Positions 22,328-34,200 of a stretch of 64,000 nucleotides of DNA are shown here, one piece after another. Source of the DNA: Lanius collurio (lineage: Eukaryota; Chordata; Aves; Passeriformes; Laniidae); the NCBI GenBank assembly GCA_020086605.1, contig JACBWW010000045.1, positions 5,583,890 through 5,647,889 on the forward strand, written 5' to 3'. A program made the translations under genes and the position numbers. The notes under the pieces were generated by a model. It was given only the letters and a program-made list of their open reading frames with translations. It did no database searches and was not told where the DNA came from. Within the stretch, counting starts at the first letter, position 1; each line of letters starts with the position of its first letter.

Positions 22328-24521
22328 GATAGTTAGAATGCTAGAGGTGTGAGAAGCTGAGCCCCCCCAAGGCACGGACACTCTCCCTGGCCCAGTGCTC
22401 AGTGTCCTCCCTGGATAATTTTATACCCAAGGTTGCACACAGGGAGCATTTCTTTGCACTTCTAGGGGTCCTCAGAATTCACTGGGACCCAGAGCATCTG
22501 CTAAACTGTGTCTGAAAAAGAAAACATCCCCAGATACATTCCACAGGAGCTTTGGCAATCAATTGGTAGAAATGAGTTCTTAATGGCAGGTTATTTTGTG
22601 GGATGGAAACTTGTGGTATCATGACCTTGCTGCAGCAGGTACACCGTTCATGCCTGGATGGAGTTTCTGACAAAATCAGCATGTAATCATGAGCATTTGA
22701 TCAAAAGTTCAGGAGGAGAAGATGCAGTCCCTGCGAGTTTGACAGGGTCACTTTGAAAATGCATTCAGCGTGCACTCTTGCATCCCTGCTGTAGCAGTGC
22801 AGTTCAGTCAGAGGCATTTCGAAAAATGGCTCCATCACAGGATGCTTCATCTCTGGTAATATCTTTGGATCCCATTTCCCTGGAAAGTTAACAAGGCATG
22901 TTTGAGGGATGGATGCCTTTGGCTTGGGTACATCCACTGTTGTATATACCATTTTTCATGAATATGAATGAGGGACTTCAAAATTAACATGTAAGTGTGC
23001 ATTTTTTTCCCCTGGTGAGGACCACTTTTACACATATTTCTGAATGCAGAATATACTGAAAAGCAGTGGCTCTAAGGCTGAAGTTAATAAAAGATATTTT
23101 GACTATTCTGGTAACTTGTCACATTCTTCAGCTGATCAGATACTAATGAATAAAAAGATGACTAAAAGCTGAAATGAAATTGGGTTCTAATCCTGTCAAA
23201 TTGCCAGTCTGCCTCCTCATGAACTGAGTGAAGAAAGCAGCAGGATCTTGCCAAAAGCATCCAGCCTGGGATCTACTTGTTCTGGCATCCCCCATAAGGC
23301 ATTCAGGAAGGAGTTGTAGCTCGTGGTTTATATTTACTGCTGAAGGGGCCTCTGCTTCCAAAAATAAGTGAATTATCTTCTTTTTCCTGAAAATGCAGTC
23401 TTGTATGCACTGGTAGCTGAACTCAAATATTGAGACAAAAGTTACAGGTGCCTCAGGGTAGTCTCTTTCTTCTCCCACTTAATTCGTGGTTAATGTGAAG
23501 GAATCCAAGATTAGTAATAAAACCCCAGAGGAAATTATGTCTGCTGCTATTTTTAGCTGTGTTCCTGCAGTCCCTGCTCAGGGCTCGAAGGACCCACCAG
23601 GTCCCACCAGCCCAGCATCAGATTTTCAGAGCAAGTCCCATTTCCCACGCAGGAGAGTTGGGCATGCGAAGCAAAGCTGCTGCTGGACACATCAGATTTA
23701 CTGTGTCAGATTTATTGTGTTTGCACTGTTTGTGTGTCCCACCCCCCTCAGCTCGGGCTGGGCCGTGCAGGCACCGACCGAGCTCTGCCAAAAGCGTGGT
23801 GCCAGCTGTGGGTTTGTATGCAGAAAGCATTTCAGAGCTGGGCCCTGCTGACAGAACTGGAGGCCAACACGTATTTTAAGAGATTTTCCTTGCAGAGACA
23901 GAGAAAACAATGTTGGGAAGTTCTCACCTGGCAAAAGGGGAGTGTCAGGCACGAGCCAAGGAGAGCTGAGGTGCAGGTCCAAAGTGTGGTGGCTGCTGAC
24001 AGTGGCTCCCTGATGTGGTTATCACATCATCACTCTGTGATCCTGACAGGCTAAAGTATTGCAGAGTTAGAGAATCTTATTTTTTAAAGCTTGATTTGGC
24101 TAAATAGCGACTTTCTGGACATTAACATATGATTATTTAGTTATTTCAGTTATGCTAAAATATAAATAAACCCTAAGGCACGAGTCAGCCTATGATTTTA
24201 GGATGTGCCAGTAAAAGCAAGTGGTAAGGACTAATGGCTTCCTTGAACACCCCTCAGAATACGAAAACTCATCTACGTATCTGTCACTGGATATGTGATA
24301 ATAGCTACATATCTAACATTAAAATTTCATTTTCCCTCTTCTCCAAGACGACATGAATAAAAACCAGTCAGAGCTGTAGAAAATTCTTTTTACGATTCCA
24401 TTTCTGCTCTAACCAGCCAGCACCACTTTCAAAAGCTCCACTCTCACATCAGTGTATTACAGTTTATGACCGGCATGTTAAACTTCTCCCCTCCTGGAGG
24501 AAATATTGCAAATAAAACACT

Positions 24522-24580
24522 GGAATCACAGAAACACAGAGGTTGGAGAGAGCCTCTGAAGGTCACCTAGGCTGAAAATT
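24522..24580 (-). mobile_element. CR1 LINE 3'-end remnant
   Basis: AATCACAGAAACACAGAGGT, followed by TTGGAGAGAGCCTCTGAAGG and TCACCTAGGCTG, follows the reverse complement of the avian CR1 3' end: the terminal TCATAGAATCATAGAA repeat, then GGTTGGAAGGGACCTCTGAAG, then ATCACCTAGTCC. Only about 60 bp remain recognisable and the right edge is uncertain. No reverse-transcriptase sequence accompanies it, as expected for the usual 5'-truncated CR1 copies. Confidence 0.78.
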
Positions 24581-26632
24581 GAAATGCCACTGGAAAAGCA
24601 GCACAACACTCTTTGTAAGTAAATATTTTATTCTTGATCTTTATTTATATGGAGAAAGCCAAGAGAAACCTTGTTCTTCTTCCCAGCAGAATGAGAAAAG
24701 TAATAAGTACTTTTGTGTGCCACAGGAAGGACTGTCATCCCTACAAGCTGGAAAGGGCAGGGGATGTGAAGTGCTTTGTGCAGGTGCCAGAGCAGGGGAT
24801 GTCCAGCAAAATCCTGTTGAAGCCAATGTCTGGAGGAGTGAAATAGGTCACTCCCTGCTTTGGCTGCTCTCTTGTACCTGTAGGAAAGAGCCCTAGAAAG
24901 AATCCAGTTCTTAGATTAGAAATTATGTTTTCCTGCAGAAAGACTTTGAGAGGGGTGAAACTTTAATAAAATGTCATTCCCAGTAATGTTTTCTAATAAA
25001 AGGGTACCTGTGGTGAAGGCAGACCCATCACAGGAGTGTCAGGGAATGCTGGCATTGTGTGCTTAAAGAAGCAGCAGAACAAACCTGTTTATATATTTCT
25101 ACTGCTTCCCTGTATGTAGTCAAAATAATTTAAAAAGTGCTTTCATTTCTTCAGCAGAAATTGAATAAATGTTTCATTCTAGTGCTGCTCTCATGTTAAT
25201 GATTTTGGCTGGTCACTTCTGAAGCAAAGATAATTTTTTAAGTGCTTCTATACTGGGCAGACACTGTGTTTTCTAATCTTATTATTGACTTTAATTAGTT
25301 TAGGTTAAAGGTCATAAAGTGCCAAATTTAAAGTAAATATAATATATAATTGCTTTTATAGTGTATTCTTCATAAGAATTGTACACTGCAGTTTCTACCC
25401 CCAGTCTTATTTACAAATTATTAATTCAATAGTAGCTCTGCAGCATATACCATTCCCAGTGCTTGAACTTAATTAAGAATGCATCCCTGCTAATTGATTA
25501 CGGTACTGCTTTCCTAGGCATTTTTCCCTAATGGCTATCTCAGGATATTTCCTGCTAATTAGTTAGAAAATTTATTTTCTTTCCTACATTGTCACTAAAA
25601 GTAAGAGCAATCAGAGCTTCACCTTTGTACCATGACATCTATAAGTGTTTTCTTAAAGTTTCAGGGAAATTGCATACTCTTATGTTTTCTACTCTTTTTC
25701 AAAATCAGGTCAGCCATATTTCATTTTCTTATTTTTCCTTTTCCCACAATAAATTAATGGAATTACCAATCTGGTTCACAAAGTGCATTTCTGCTCTGTG
25801 GAAAAAAGTGCTGTGGTGGACCAAGCCATTTGATCTGCATTTGATTCTCAGCTACCACCAAGAAATAAAAAATGCCTGCATTCAGTACTGCAGTAATTTT
25901 CTCTCAGGTGTGAAACATTTTCAGGACAAAAAGGAGGTGTGACAGCTCTGTGCAGAGGGGCAAATCAATAAGGCACCAAAGGGTCAAATGCTGGAATTTT
26001 GTGCAGATTAAAAGATTGGGGGAAACAAAAAGTTCAAATCTGACATATAATGTCTGAATCCCTCATTAATTCACATCTGATGTGGGTAAGAGTGTTCAGG
26101 TGGCTCAGTGTATTAAACCCTCTGATGCTGGGGTGTGATAACGTTCAATGACACTTTCACCTTGTTTAGACTTGCAGATTTGGGAAGGGATCATGAAAGT
26201 TATTACAGCAGCCCCCTTCCTGCTGTCATGACTTCGAGTGTAATGAAATAAAGACGGCAGGAGTAAACAATTGTTTAGGGGGTAGGCATGGTTCCATAAC
26301 TATTTATTTCTCATTACTTCGTGTTTGTAGTTCTCCACTTGAGATATAAGGACTTACAAAAGTGGGCTTGACCCTCTGCACCCAGCACAATCTGGGATTA
26401 AGATCCTGACCTTGAATTTGATGTGAATTTTTCAAGATTTCACAGCTTTGCATTAGAGACAAATGAGAAGTGACCTAACAGCTGATAAACTCCATCAAAC
26501 AAAGACATCTGTCTGTGCACGCTGTGCCTCAGAACATGATTGGGAGAGCTGATTTGGGGCCAACTTCCATTTCTCATATCAGCTCCCTGAGGAAGGGGAT
26601 CTCCCGTCACCAAAGCATCAGCAGGTGACAGA

Positions 26633-26674
26633 ATAGTAGTAGTAGTAGTAGTAGTAGTAATAGTAATAGTAATC

Positions 26675-26710
<36 letters not shown>

Positions 26711-26755
26711 GATAATAAGAAGAAGAAATGATGATGATAACAATAATAGTAATAA
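26633..26755. repeat. TAG/AAT compound microsatellite
   Basis: TAG triplets pass into mixed TAG and TAA units, then into pure AAT, and finally into imperfect GATAAT, AGA and ATG triplets. The triplet period holds throughout. The gradient from pure to degenerate units is typical of an ageing microsatellite. It is probably polymorphic. Confidence 0.95.
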
Positions 26756-27497
26756 ACTGACAAATCTCACTGCAAAGATGCCTTGAGTTCAGCTTTTAGG
26801 CTTGGTACTGGGGCACTGAAGATGCACCCAAACACCTCCTTTAGCAGGTGTGAATCCACGGAGCCTCCAGCTGCTCCTCCACAGCTCCTTTGTGTGTGCC
26901 ACAGCTCTCAGGAGCAGCCTGGCAGGAGCAGCTGGGAACTCCTGGTATTTTTAGGGCAGACCTGCCAGAGCTGCTCTCTCACCCTCCTGAGTGCTCAGGT
27001 GCTGGCTCTGGTGGTTGCTTCCAGCAGGAGTCTGAGTATCTGCACATGGAGAGCTCTGGAGATTGACAGCAGTTGTGATGCAGATTAAAAATCGTTTGAG
27101 GGAAGCCACTGGAATAAATGATACAGTGAAGAGCCCTGACTTCTCCTTGGAAGGAGCTGGAGTTACAATTCTAGCTATCCATTTCTTCAGATCTATTGAT
27201 CTGTGCACTTGCTAGTTTCTCCACATATAGATCTGGTAATTTGCTACATTTCATAAAACTCCATTGAAGTTTTGCATTTTTCAGTGTGGCCCTTACAATC
27301 ATTTATCCAATGGCAGTCACAATATGTGCATGGAGAGCAGAAATCCACTCGGGAAACAGAAGGAAAAGCACATATTCATGTATGGATATAATGATTAAGA
27401 ATTCCCTTATCTGTCAATATATTGCAATCTGTAAGAGGTAAAGTGGAAGTGTAGGATTTTTTTTCCTGAATTGAATTCCTCTGAAAGATGTCACTGA

Positions 27498-27521
27498 TTT
27501 TTTTTTTTTTTTTTTTTTTTT
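27498..27521. repeat. Poly-T run (24 T)
   Basis: This is an uninterrupted homopolymer of about 24 T. It could be the reverse complement of an old retrotransposed poly-A tail, but I find no recognisable inserted gene beside it. Confidence 0.9.
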
Positions 27522-28692
27522 GGTGAGAGTTTACAAAAAGATTGTATTTTTATAGACACTTAGATGGTCATAATATGAAAAAAAAAATCAAAGCAAGTGC
27601 TTGGTATTCAGCAGATATCTCATTTCTTTGGTAATTTTGTTCAGAACAGACTGTGTCTTCCTGAAAGCACACTGACTTTCTCTCATTTGATTTTTTTCCC
27701 TTCTCTTGCATTTATCTTTGACATTTAATTTCCAGATGGGTGCTTAGTATGACTGATGCTTTTTTTTTTGTATATGTGTATGTGTAATTCAATCCTGAAT
27801 TCATTTTCAAAGCTGCAGAAAGCTGGCGGCTGCCAGTTAGGTACCAGCATTTTTGTATATCTATATGTGAAATCCTAATGTGATTAATTAATTATTAAAT
27901 GCAAATTAGCATACCAAGAACCACACAACCTCTGTACATTCCTGGCTCTTTATCTTATCTGATACATTTTGATTTGTTCTTCATTGACATCACCGTCACC
28001 ATAGTTACCACCAAGATAAGTTAGAAAAACGTCTCAGTAAAAACAAAGGAGAAAATATCATTGGTGTAGGGTCTAAGATGGCAAAAGGTTGTCAGATCAT
28101 TATAAATGGTAGTCAGTACACAGATTTTTTTGCATTGTGAGGTGTTAGACATGTCTAATTTGATGGTGATGGGCAGAGAATTTGCAGAAGTGTTTGCAGG
28201 TACAGAGTGCCAGTAGCTGTTACCAAAGGCTGCTGATTATTTTTATTTGGCTTCGAGAAGCCTGAAGGTGAATCCTTGAGAGGAACAAAACGCAAAGAGA
28301 ATCTTTCAGAGGAGTTGTAACAAGTGAGGGCTGTTTGCTTTTCAAAGAACAGCCACTGGAACAGTTGAGGATTAGGAAAACAATTTGGCAGTGGAGTCGG
28401 CAGAATAAAGTTCAGAGGAAGTGCTGTTGGCAGAAGTTCATTTCATTTGGTCAATTGAGTCTAACATTGTGGAAAACAATGATTTACTTTGCAGTGGGCC
28501 AGACTTTGGCCACAGAAATAGTTTAGCCTGACTTGTGGGAGCATTACATAGATGGCCTGGCAGAGAGAGGCAGGCAGCATTTTGTACACACATCCGTTGT
28601 TTCCACTGAGTACCACTGGGTACATTTTCCTCTCTGTGTCCCCAAATTAACATTGTCCTGTAATATGATCATTTGGGAGGCTCAGTGATTCT

Positions 28693-28729
28693 GTATATAT
28701 CTATATATACATCTATATATATATCTATA
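28693..28729. repeat. TATATC/TA simple repeat
   Basis: Alternating TA dinucleotides are broken by regular C insertions (ATATATCTATATATACATCT). It is an imperfect simple repeat. Confidence 0.85.
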
Positions 28730-30545
28730 ATAGTAGCTGTTGCATGTGAGTGAGTAAATAATGGAATAATGAGTGGCTCCACTCTTTTGGATAATGTTAT
28801 GCAGCATTTATGTCAAAGTATCAGAGTCAGTTCGCTTTCATAGATAATTCAGCAGTTCCTTTTTAGTCTAGATGAGTGAAAAATTAACTGTGACATTTTA
28901 TATCTCTTAAAGTATCTGACCTGAACTTTTTTTCCTATCCCTGCTGTATATTTTATATTGATTGGTCCCACTTAACCCTGTATTTTGATGGAGAAGTACT
29001 TCCTTTGAAATGACTGAATGTGCTGATATAGATTGGGTTCAGCAGGTAAAATACAGCAAGGGTAGTGATTTTTTTAAACAATAAGGCTCTCTTTTAGAAA
29101 TCCATGATTGCAGTGGGTGAGATTCTGGGCTTGATCAGATAAAGACTATTCACACTCGGAGTGGCTGTGGCTGCAGAATGGATTCAGAAATGCACTCAGG
29201 GTCAGACACTGACATGTGGAAATGAGCATACAAGTGAATAATGCTGTAAATTCAATTAATCTGCCAGCTGGAGATCTAAGGGAACCGCTCTGGTTGCTTT
29301 ATTTTTGTCCTTCTACCTTTCCCCTGTAATGGAAGATCCATCTGTGTGGTTAACAAGGTTTTATCATATCCTTACTACAATGGAGTTTTGTTCATTTATA
29401 GATCTCAGTGATAATCACTTTTAAGTTTCTCATAGTACCTTTCAACCAGCTGATCAGTAAAACTTATTTTCTAGCCCACATTCACTTTAAAAGAGAGGAG
29501 CCAGGAGGGTCACACCTGAATCTTACATTACAAGTGTTTCTTTTTCCCTGTTGAAATCTGAGAACAAACACATTTTCTAGTTAAATAGAGAAGAATAATG
29601 CAAACTATCATTAAAAAAATCAAGTTTAGCATCTCTAATGTGTGATTGTGTAGCAAGATAACCTTCAAGTGCTCCAGATCTATCAAGAAGTTTTATCTCA
29701 GTGAATTATATCTGCATGTTAATTGTATTAGATTTTCCTGCTGTACATCACATCTCTAAAGCTTGTTGGCCATAAGTAAAGGATTGTTGGAGACAGAAGA
29801 AAAATAAGATCTTAAAGTAGAAGGTTTCCAGCACATGAAAAATATACCTTCAGTTGTCACATGTACTTTTAGAAGTTCCTTTAGGAATCTATTAAAATTA
29901 TTTCTAAGTCTGATTATCCTCTAAATTTTAAACTATTTTTAGTGTAAAATTCTCTAATAAGTCTACCTATAATCTGAGGGGTTTTTATCAAATGACATTG
30001 ACCTCTTTGAAAAGGACAGTTCTGGCACAGCTTCCACATATTGATATTAAAAAACCTTATAGCTCTTAGCATTAGTTCATTCAGTTTAACAAGATGTTGA
30101 GTTAGTAATGCAATAGAGAAAATGTAAAATATTTTTGATAAGTTTAGGTTATCACCGTTTCTTACCTCATGTTTGCTGTTTATTAACCCACTAATTAGAC
30201 TGGTATAAAGCAATATTGTGCTTTTTTCAGTCAATTTCTGCATCCAGCACTTAAGAAGCAAAGTTCAAAGTGCAATTTGTATTTAAACAGTGTGTTTTTT
30301 GATTTATTTAATGATTGTAGTGCAAGGACAATCAAAGCCTTATTGTGCTTGGAAGTGTGTGTAGGTAACAAGCCAACAAGGCTGCATTAAATAAGCAGCA
30401 GTCACAGTGGTGCTTCACCTTGTCAAAAACCTTCTTTGGAAACAGCTCTCAGAATTTAGGGTGTGATAATGATGATGGATCCCACCGTGTTCCTTTGTCC
30501 TGCACTCACGGTGTGGGAAATGCTTTGCTGAGTTCCAGAGCACAA

Positions 30546-30550
30546 CCCAG
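30546..30550. repeat. Target-site duplication, left (CCCAG)
   Basis: CCCAG immediately precedes the LTR's terminal TG and is repeated exactly after its terminal CA at 31263-31267. Five-base duplications are produced by some ERV integrases. Confidence 0.85.
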
Positions 30551-31262
30551 TGAAATAAAAAGGGCAGGACTGATGGTCCTTTTTAAGCCTTTATTAAAAG
30601 TGATCAGCTCGGGTGGGGGCCCTGCCCAGCTTCGTTGCCCCAGCTTTGACTTGGAGGAGGAGGAACTTCGGCTCTGCCACTCCCTGTGATAGAGCCGGGC
30701 CCTCGAGTGTTCCTCACGGGCCGGGGCTGTGCATGAAGGTGGATACGGAGGGGATGGGGCTGATTCGCCGTCCTCAGGGCAGTGGCTCCAATAGACTTTT
30801 TTGTTACGGTGACTTCTTGGAGAACTCAAAAGCTGGCCAGGTAGTAATTGCCTATAGAGTAGCCTGGTTCATTTTTCTTAAAAGTTTGTTGGCTCATTTT
30901 AAATTATTATTTTTAGGGGTTTTTACACTCCCAGGGGTCTTTTCAGCTCTAGTTTGCATATTCAGCCCCTTTTCTTCTCTTTTTTTTTTTTTTTTTCTGT
31001 CTTATCCTTATCTACTACTCTCCAGGCAGGCCAGCTTCGGAAGGGGTAAGGAAGGAAGGGTCGTAAATTCTTGCCTTGGAATGCAAGGTCTGATAAGCTG
31101 GTTTCTCCACAACGACGTGAGGGTTTCTTTCTTGAACTACAAGAGAGATCCTAACTTACAAAGCTACAACAAAGCACAAAATTACATTCAAACAAAGCTA
31201 CAATGTAGTACAAAATAAATGGATAATTGTTAAATTGATAATCTGGTCCCTTATTTATAACA
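30551..31262 (-). mobile_element. Complete solo ERV LTR, copy 2 (712 bp)
   Basis: The element starts TGAAATAAAA, ends TTATAACA, and is flanked on both sides by CCCAG. Those are the hallmarks of an integrated retroviral LTR. No internal viral sequence accompanies it, so it is a solo LTR left by recombination between the two LTRs of a former provirus. I place it on the minus strand because, read that way, an AATAAA polyadenylation signal (30590-30595) lies 45 bp before the 3' end, where retroviral R/U5 is expected. A plus-strand AATAAA at 31214-31219 makes the orientation less than certain. It contains a poly-T tract of about 19 bp near 30980. The same family is present at 5023-5676. I cannot name the family from memory. 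The five-base duplication would fit an ERVL-like or ERV1-like group better than the 6-bp alpharetroviral type. Confidence 0.92.
30590..30595 (-). promoter_or_regulatory. Putative LTR polyadenylation signal (AATAAA)
   Basis: On the minus strand the sequence reads TTTTAATAAAGGC, 45 bp before the LTR's 3' end. This position suits the R/U5 region and supports minus-strand orientation. Confidence 0.6.
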
Positions 31263-31267
31263 CCCAG
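31263..31267. repeat. Target-site duplication, right (CCCAG)
   Basis: This is an exact copy of 30546-30550, immediately after the terminal CA of the LTR. Confidence 0.85.
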
Positions 31268-34200
31268 CATTGAGAGCTCTCCCAGTTGGAGCTCTCCTGT
31301 CAGGGCTCAGCATTGCCTGGTTGTTTTAATGACCACGTCACAAACCCTGTTAAAAATGCTGATAATTGTGTAAATCTGCTGTCATTACAGGAATTCAGGC
31401 ATCAGGGAGGCTTTCCAAGACTGTAAAACTATCCCTGTCTGTGACCTACAGTGGTGTGAGAGTGCAGGAGTCAGCAACTCCCTCAATTAGGAGGCTGAGG
31501 AAGGCAGGGCAGGGAAAAATATAGACACATCTAGTGAAAAATATGGTTATACTTCTACTCTGAAAAGTCTGTGATAGCTTTACAAATTGTTACTGGGCAC
31601 AAAGAATCCAGCAAGAGGCAATTTGCTGTTAACACAATTACAACTCGAATGGCTGACTGGAATTTTGGGGTGTGACAGGAATCGGATCTCCTGCCACAGT
31701 ATATTATGCATGGGAATTTCCAAGCACAAGCCATTAGAGAAAGTCCCAGCGCTGCTCTTTTGAGTTCCTGGCTGCAATTAGGCAGCAGTGGGACACTGAT
31801 GGGAAGCCTTTATGAATAGAAACCAGCATGGCCCTGGGCAAAAGTGTGTGAAGTGAAGGGATGGCTCAGCAGCAGCAGCAGGAGACAAACTCACATTTTG
31901 AGCAACTCTGTGTTGCATGAGAAATGTGTTTTAATGTGAAAAGGCATCTACATTCACCTGGGTATTATAGGAGACAAACTCCCTGACAGCAGCAGCTCCA
32001 TCAGCCCTGACTTGAGCAAGAAGCAGGGTGGCTCTTCAACAGCAAAGTGTCAAATTATTCTGTTTATGGAAGCTTTCCATAAGTTAACCTCATAAATATA
32101 GCTAGTGACACAAGTGAATTTTTTTATATAGCAAATTTGTTCAGGGGGCTCTTCAGGTTGGTTCCAAAACTGGAGAAGAAGCAAAGAAAACCTAAAAAAA
32201 AAAAAAAAAGTAACAGGTGAATCAGTTTGCAAAGTTTGCTCACTGAGTTTTGGGGTTTGTCACCTAAGGACTTTGATTTGTGGTAATTCCTTTCTTGGAA
32301 GATTGAAGGAGATTGAGTTGTACAGCCATGACTGGGCAGATAAGAATAAATGATTAAGATCTGTCAACATATGAATGTACTTAACTGAGATAAATCAATG
32401 AAGGATCTTAGTAAATGTCAAAAGATGCAGAGCTTGAAACAACTAAATTATCATCTTACAGAGACAAGGTCTCTGTCAGCAGGGTGAGGGAAAAAGTCAA
32501 GAATGTGAGAGGAGGCTCTAGATTATTACTCTTTCAATTTGTACTGCAATTTAAGAGTCCCTAACTCTTTTTTGTTGGTTTTTTGGGGGATTTTTTTTCC
32601 CCCTAATGAATGCTGTTCTGTGCAATTCCAGACATCAACTGGTTGCAGAAATGTCAGAAAGGTAAAGCCTCTGAAATGATGTTTCATAAAAAAAATAATA
32701 TATATATATAACAATATTTAGTAGGTGTTAATTGTCAAAAGAGAGAGTCAGAGGGGAACCAAGTCCCCATCTTTGTGAGCACAGCAGCTGAAGTGGGCAC
32801 AGTTTGCAGAGTGGGAGCTGAGCCTCCCTTGAGGACACCAGAGAGACCTGAAGCTGCCCTGATGTTCATGCAGTGTTAAAAGCACTGATTGCTAGAAAAG
32901 TGCTAAAACACCAAAAGGTGGTGTTGCTGAGACAGGATTTATTACCTGTTTAGATGAGTATTTCTGATTAAGTCAGAACAGCTAATTAAGCAAATCCCAG
33001 TAACATGGCTTATTTGTCCATTATTTGCATACATGCTGTACTTTAGCATCTTATAACCCTGGCAGAACTTTGCTGCAGCACTCAGGACAAAATGCAAATA
33101 TTGATGGATTTTCACTCATTTAAGGGATAGGTACAACAAAATCTCCAGTTTTGCCATGGCCCCCAACTGCTCATTGAGGGCCAGGCTTGAAAGACTCTTG
33201 ATTTTAAATATTAAATGTTAATGAGTTTTAAACCAGAGCTATTTTGATCACTGCTGGTATTTTTAAAACTGAAATGCTTCAGAGGTCAAAATTCCTAATC
33301 AAGATCCAAACATAACTAATATGCACTGAAAAGGAAGTGAACAGAACTCCATAAATGAAAAAAAAAAAAAAATTAGAGGGAACAGTACTAAAACTTCCAA
33401 AGAAACTAGAGAAGAATCCTCAGAGTAGAGCCTCCAGGGTGGGGAAAAAAAGGCTACTTAAAAGTATTGAATTTGGAAAATTATCTTCCCTAATCATAAA
33501 TATAATCTTGGCATTGTCAGATCAGAGTGAATTTTGTCCTTGACACTTTGAGTCTGGATCTGGAAAAAAAAAAAAAAAAAATCCAAACTTCCAAAGCATT
33601 TGGGCAAAAAATTTAAAGAAATAATTTGACCAGATCTACTTAATCAAACTAATTATCAATTAAAGACAGGATAAGGTAGTCAAGTCAGGAGCTGTGGAGC
33701 TCCCTTCCAGTGAGCCTGGGCAGGCCAGCATGCAGAGGAGCTGCTCTGCTGCACTGACAGCTTTAACAAAGAGCTGCATGCAGGCAGCTTTGAGACAAAT
33801 TTCTGGGCAGTGATGTGTTTAACCAGATCAGCACTAAGCCCTCTTCTGCATTTCCACTCAGATGCACAAACCTCCAGCTAAGTGTGTAGGTTTGTGCTTT
33901 TACAGTATTAAAATGTAATTGGAACTGCCAAAAAGTAGCAGTATTGTCTTAGAGATATGAAAGTTACATAAAATTAAAGGAAATGAGGCACAAGAAGCCT
34001 GTTAGAAATCTTAGATTTATCTTCCCCCTAAACTGATCATGCTTTAAAGCTTCTCTGTCAGAAATGGCCAGTGAAGATAAAGGGGGCACATCCCAAGTCC
34101 AAGTTTCTTGAGAATACACTAAGTAGTTTGAAAGAAAGTTCAAACAGTTGGTCCTATCAGAATCATTTAATATGTAGGAAGCATTTATTCTGAAAATATT

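Larger units (their letters stand above)
19946..24521. other. Gene-free DNA after the large minisatellite
   Basis: No gene is recognised. The stretch holds a GA-rich simple repeat at 21912-21940 and a perfect-period 21-bp tandem repeat at 22244-22327. Around 23550-23880 the GC content rises and open frames of about 105-120 codons overlap on both strands, with no recognisable domain. Confidence 0.6.
24581..30550. other. Gene-free DNA between the CR1 remnant and LTR copy 2
   Basis: No gene is recognised. Contents are a homeodomain-motif-rich direct repeat at 25484-25565, a TAG/AAT microsatellite at 26633-26755, a 24-T run at 27498-27521, an AT-rich motif-dense patch at about 27820-28030 and a TA-rich repeat at 28693-28729. 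Open frames reach about 117 codons at 25589-25942 but resemble nothing known. Confidence 0.6.
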
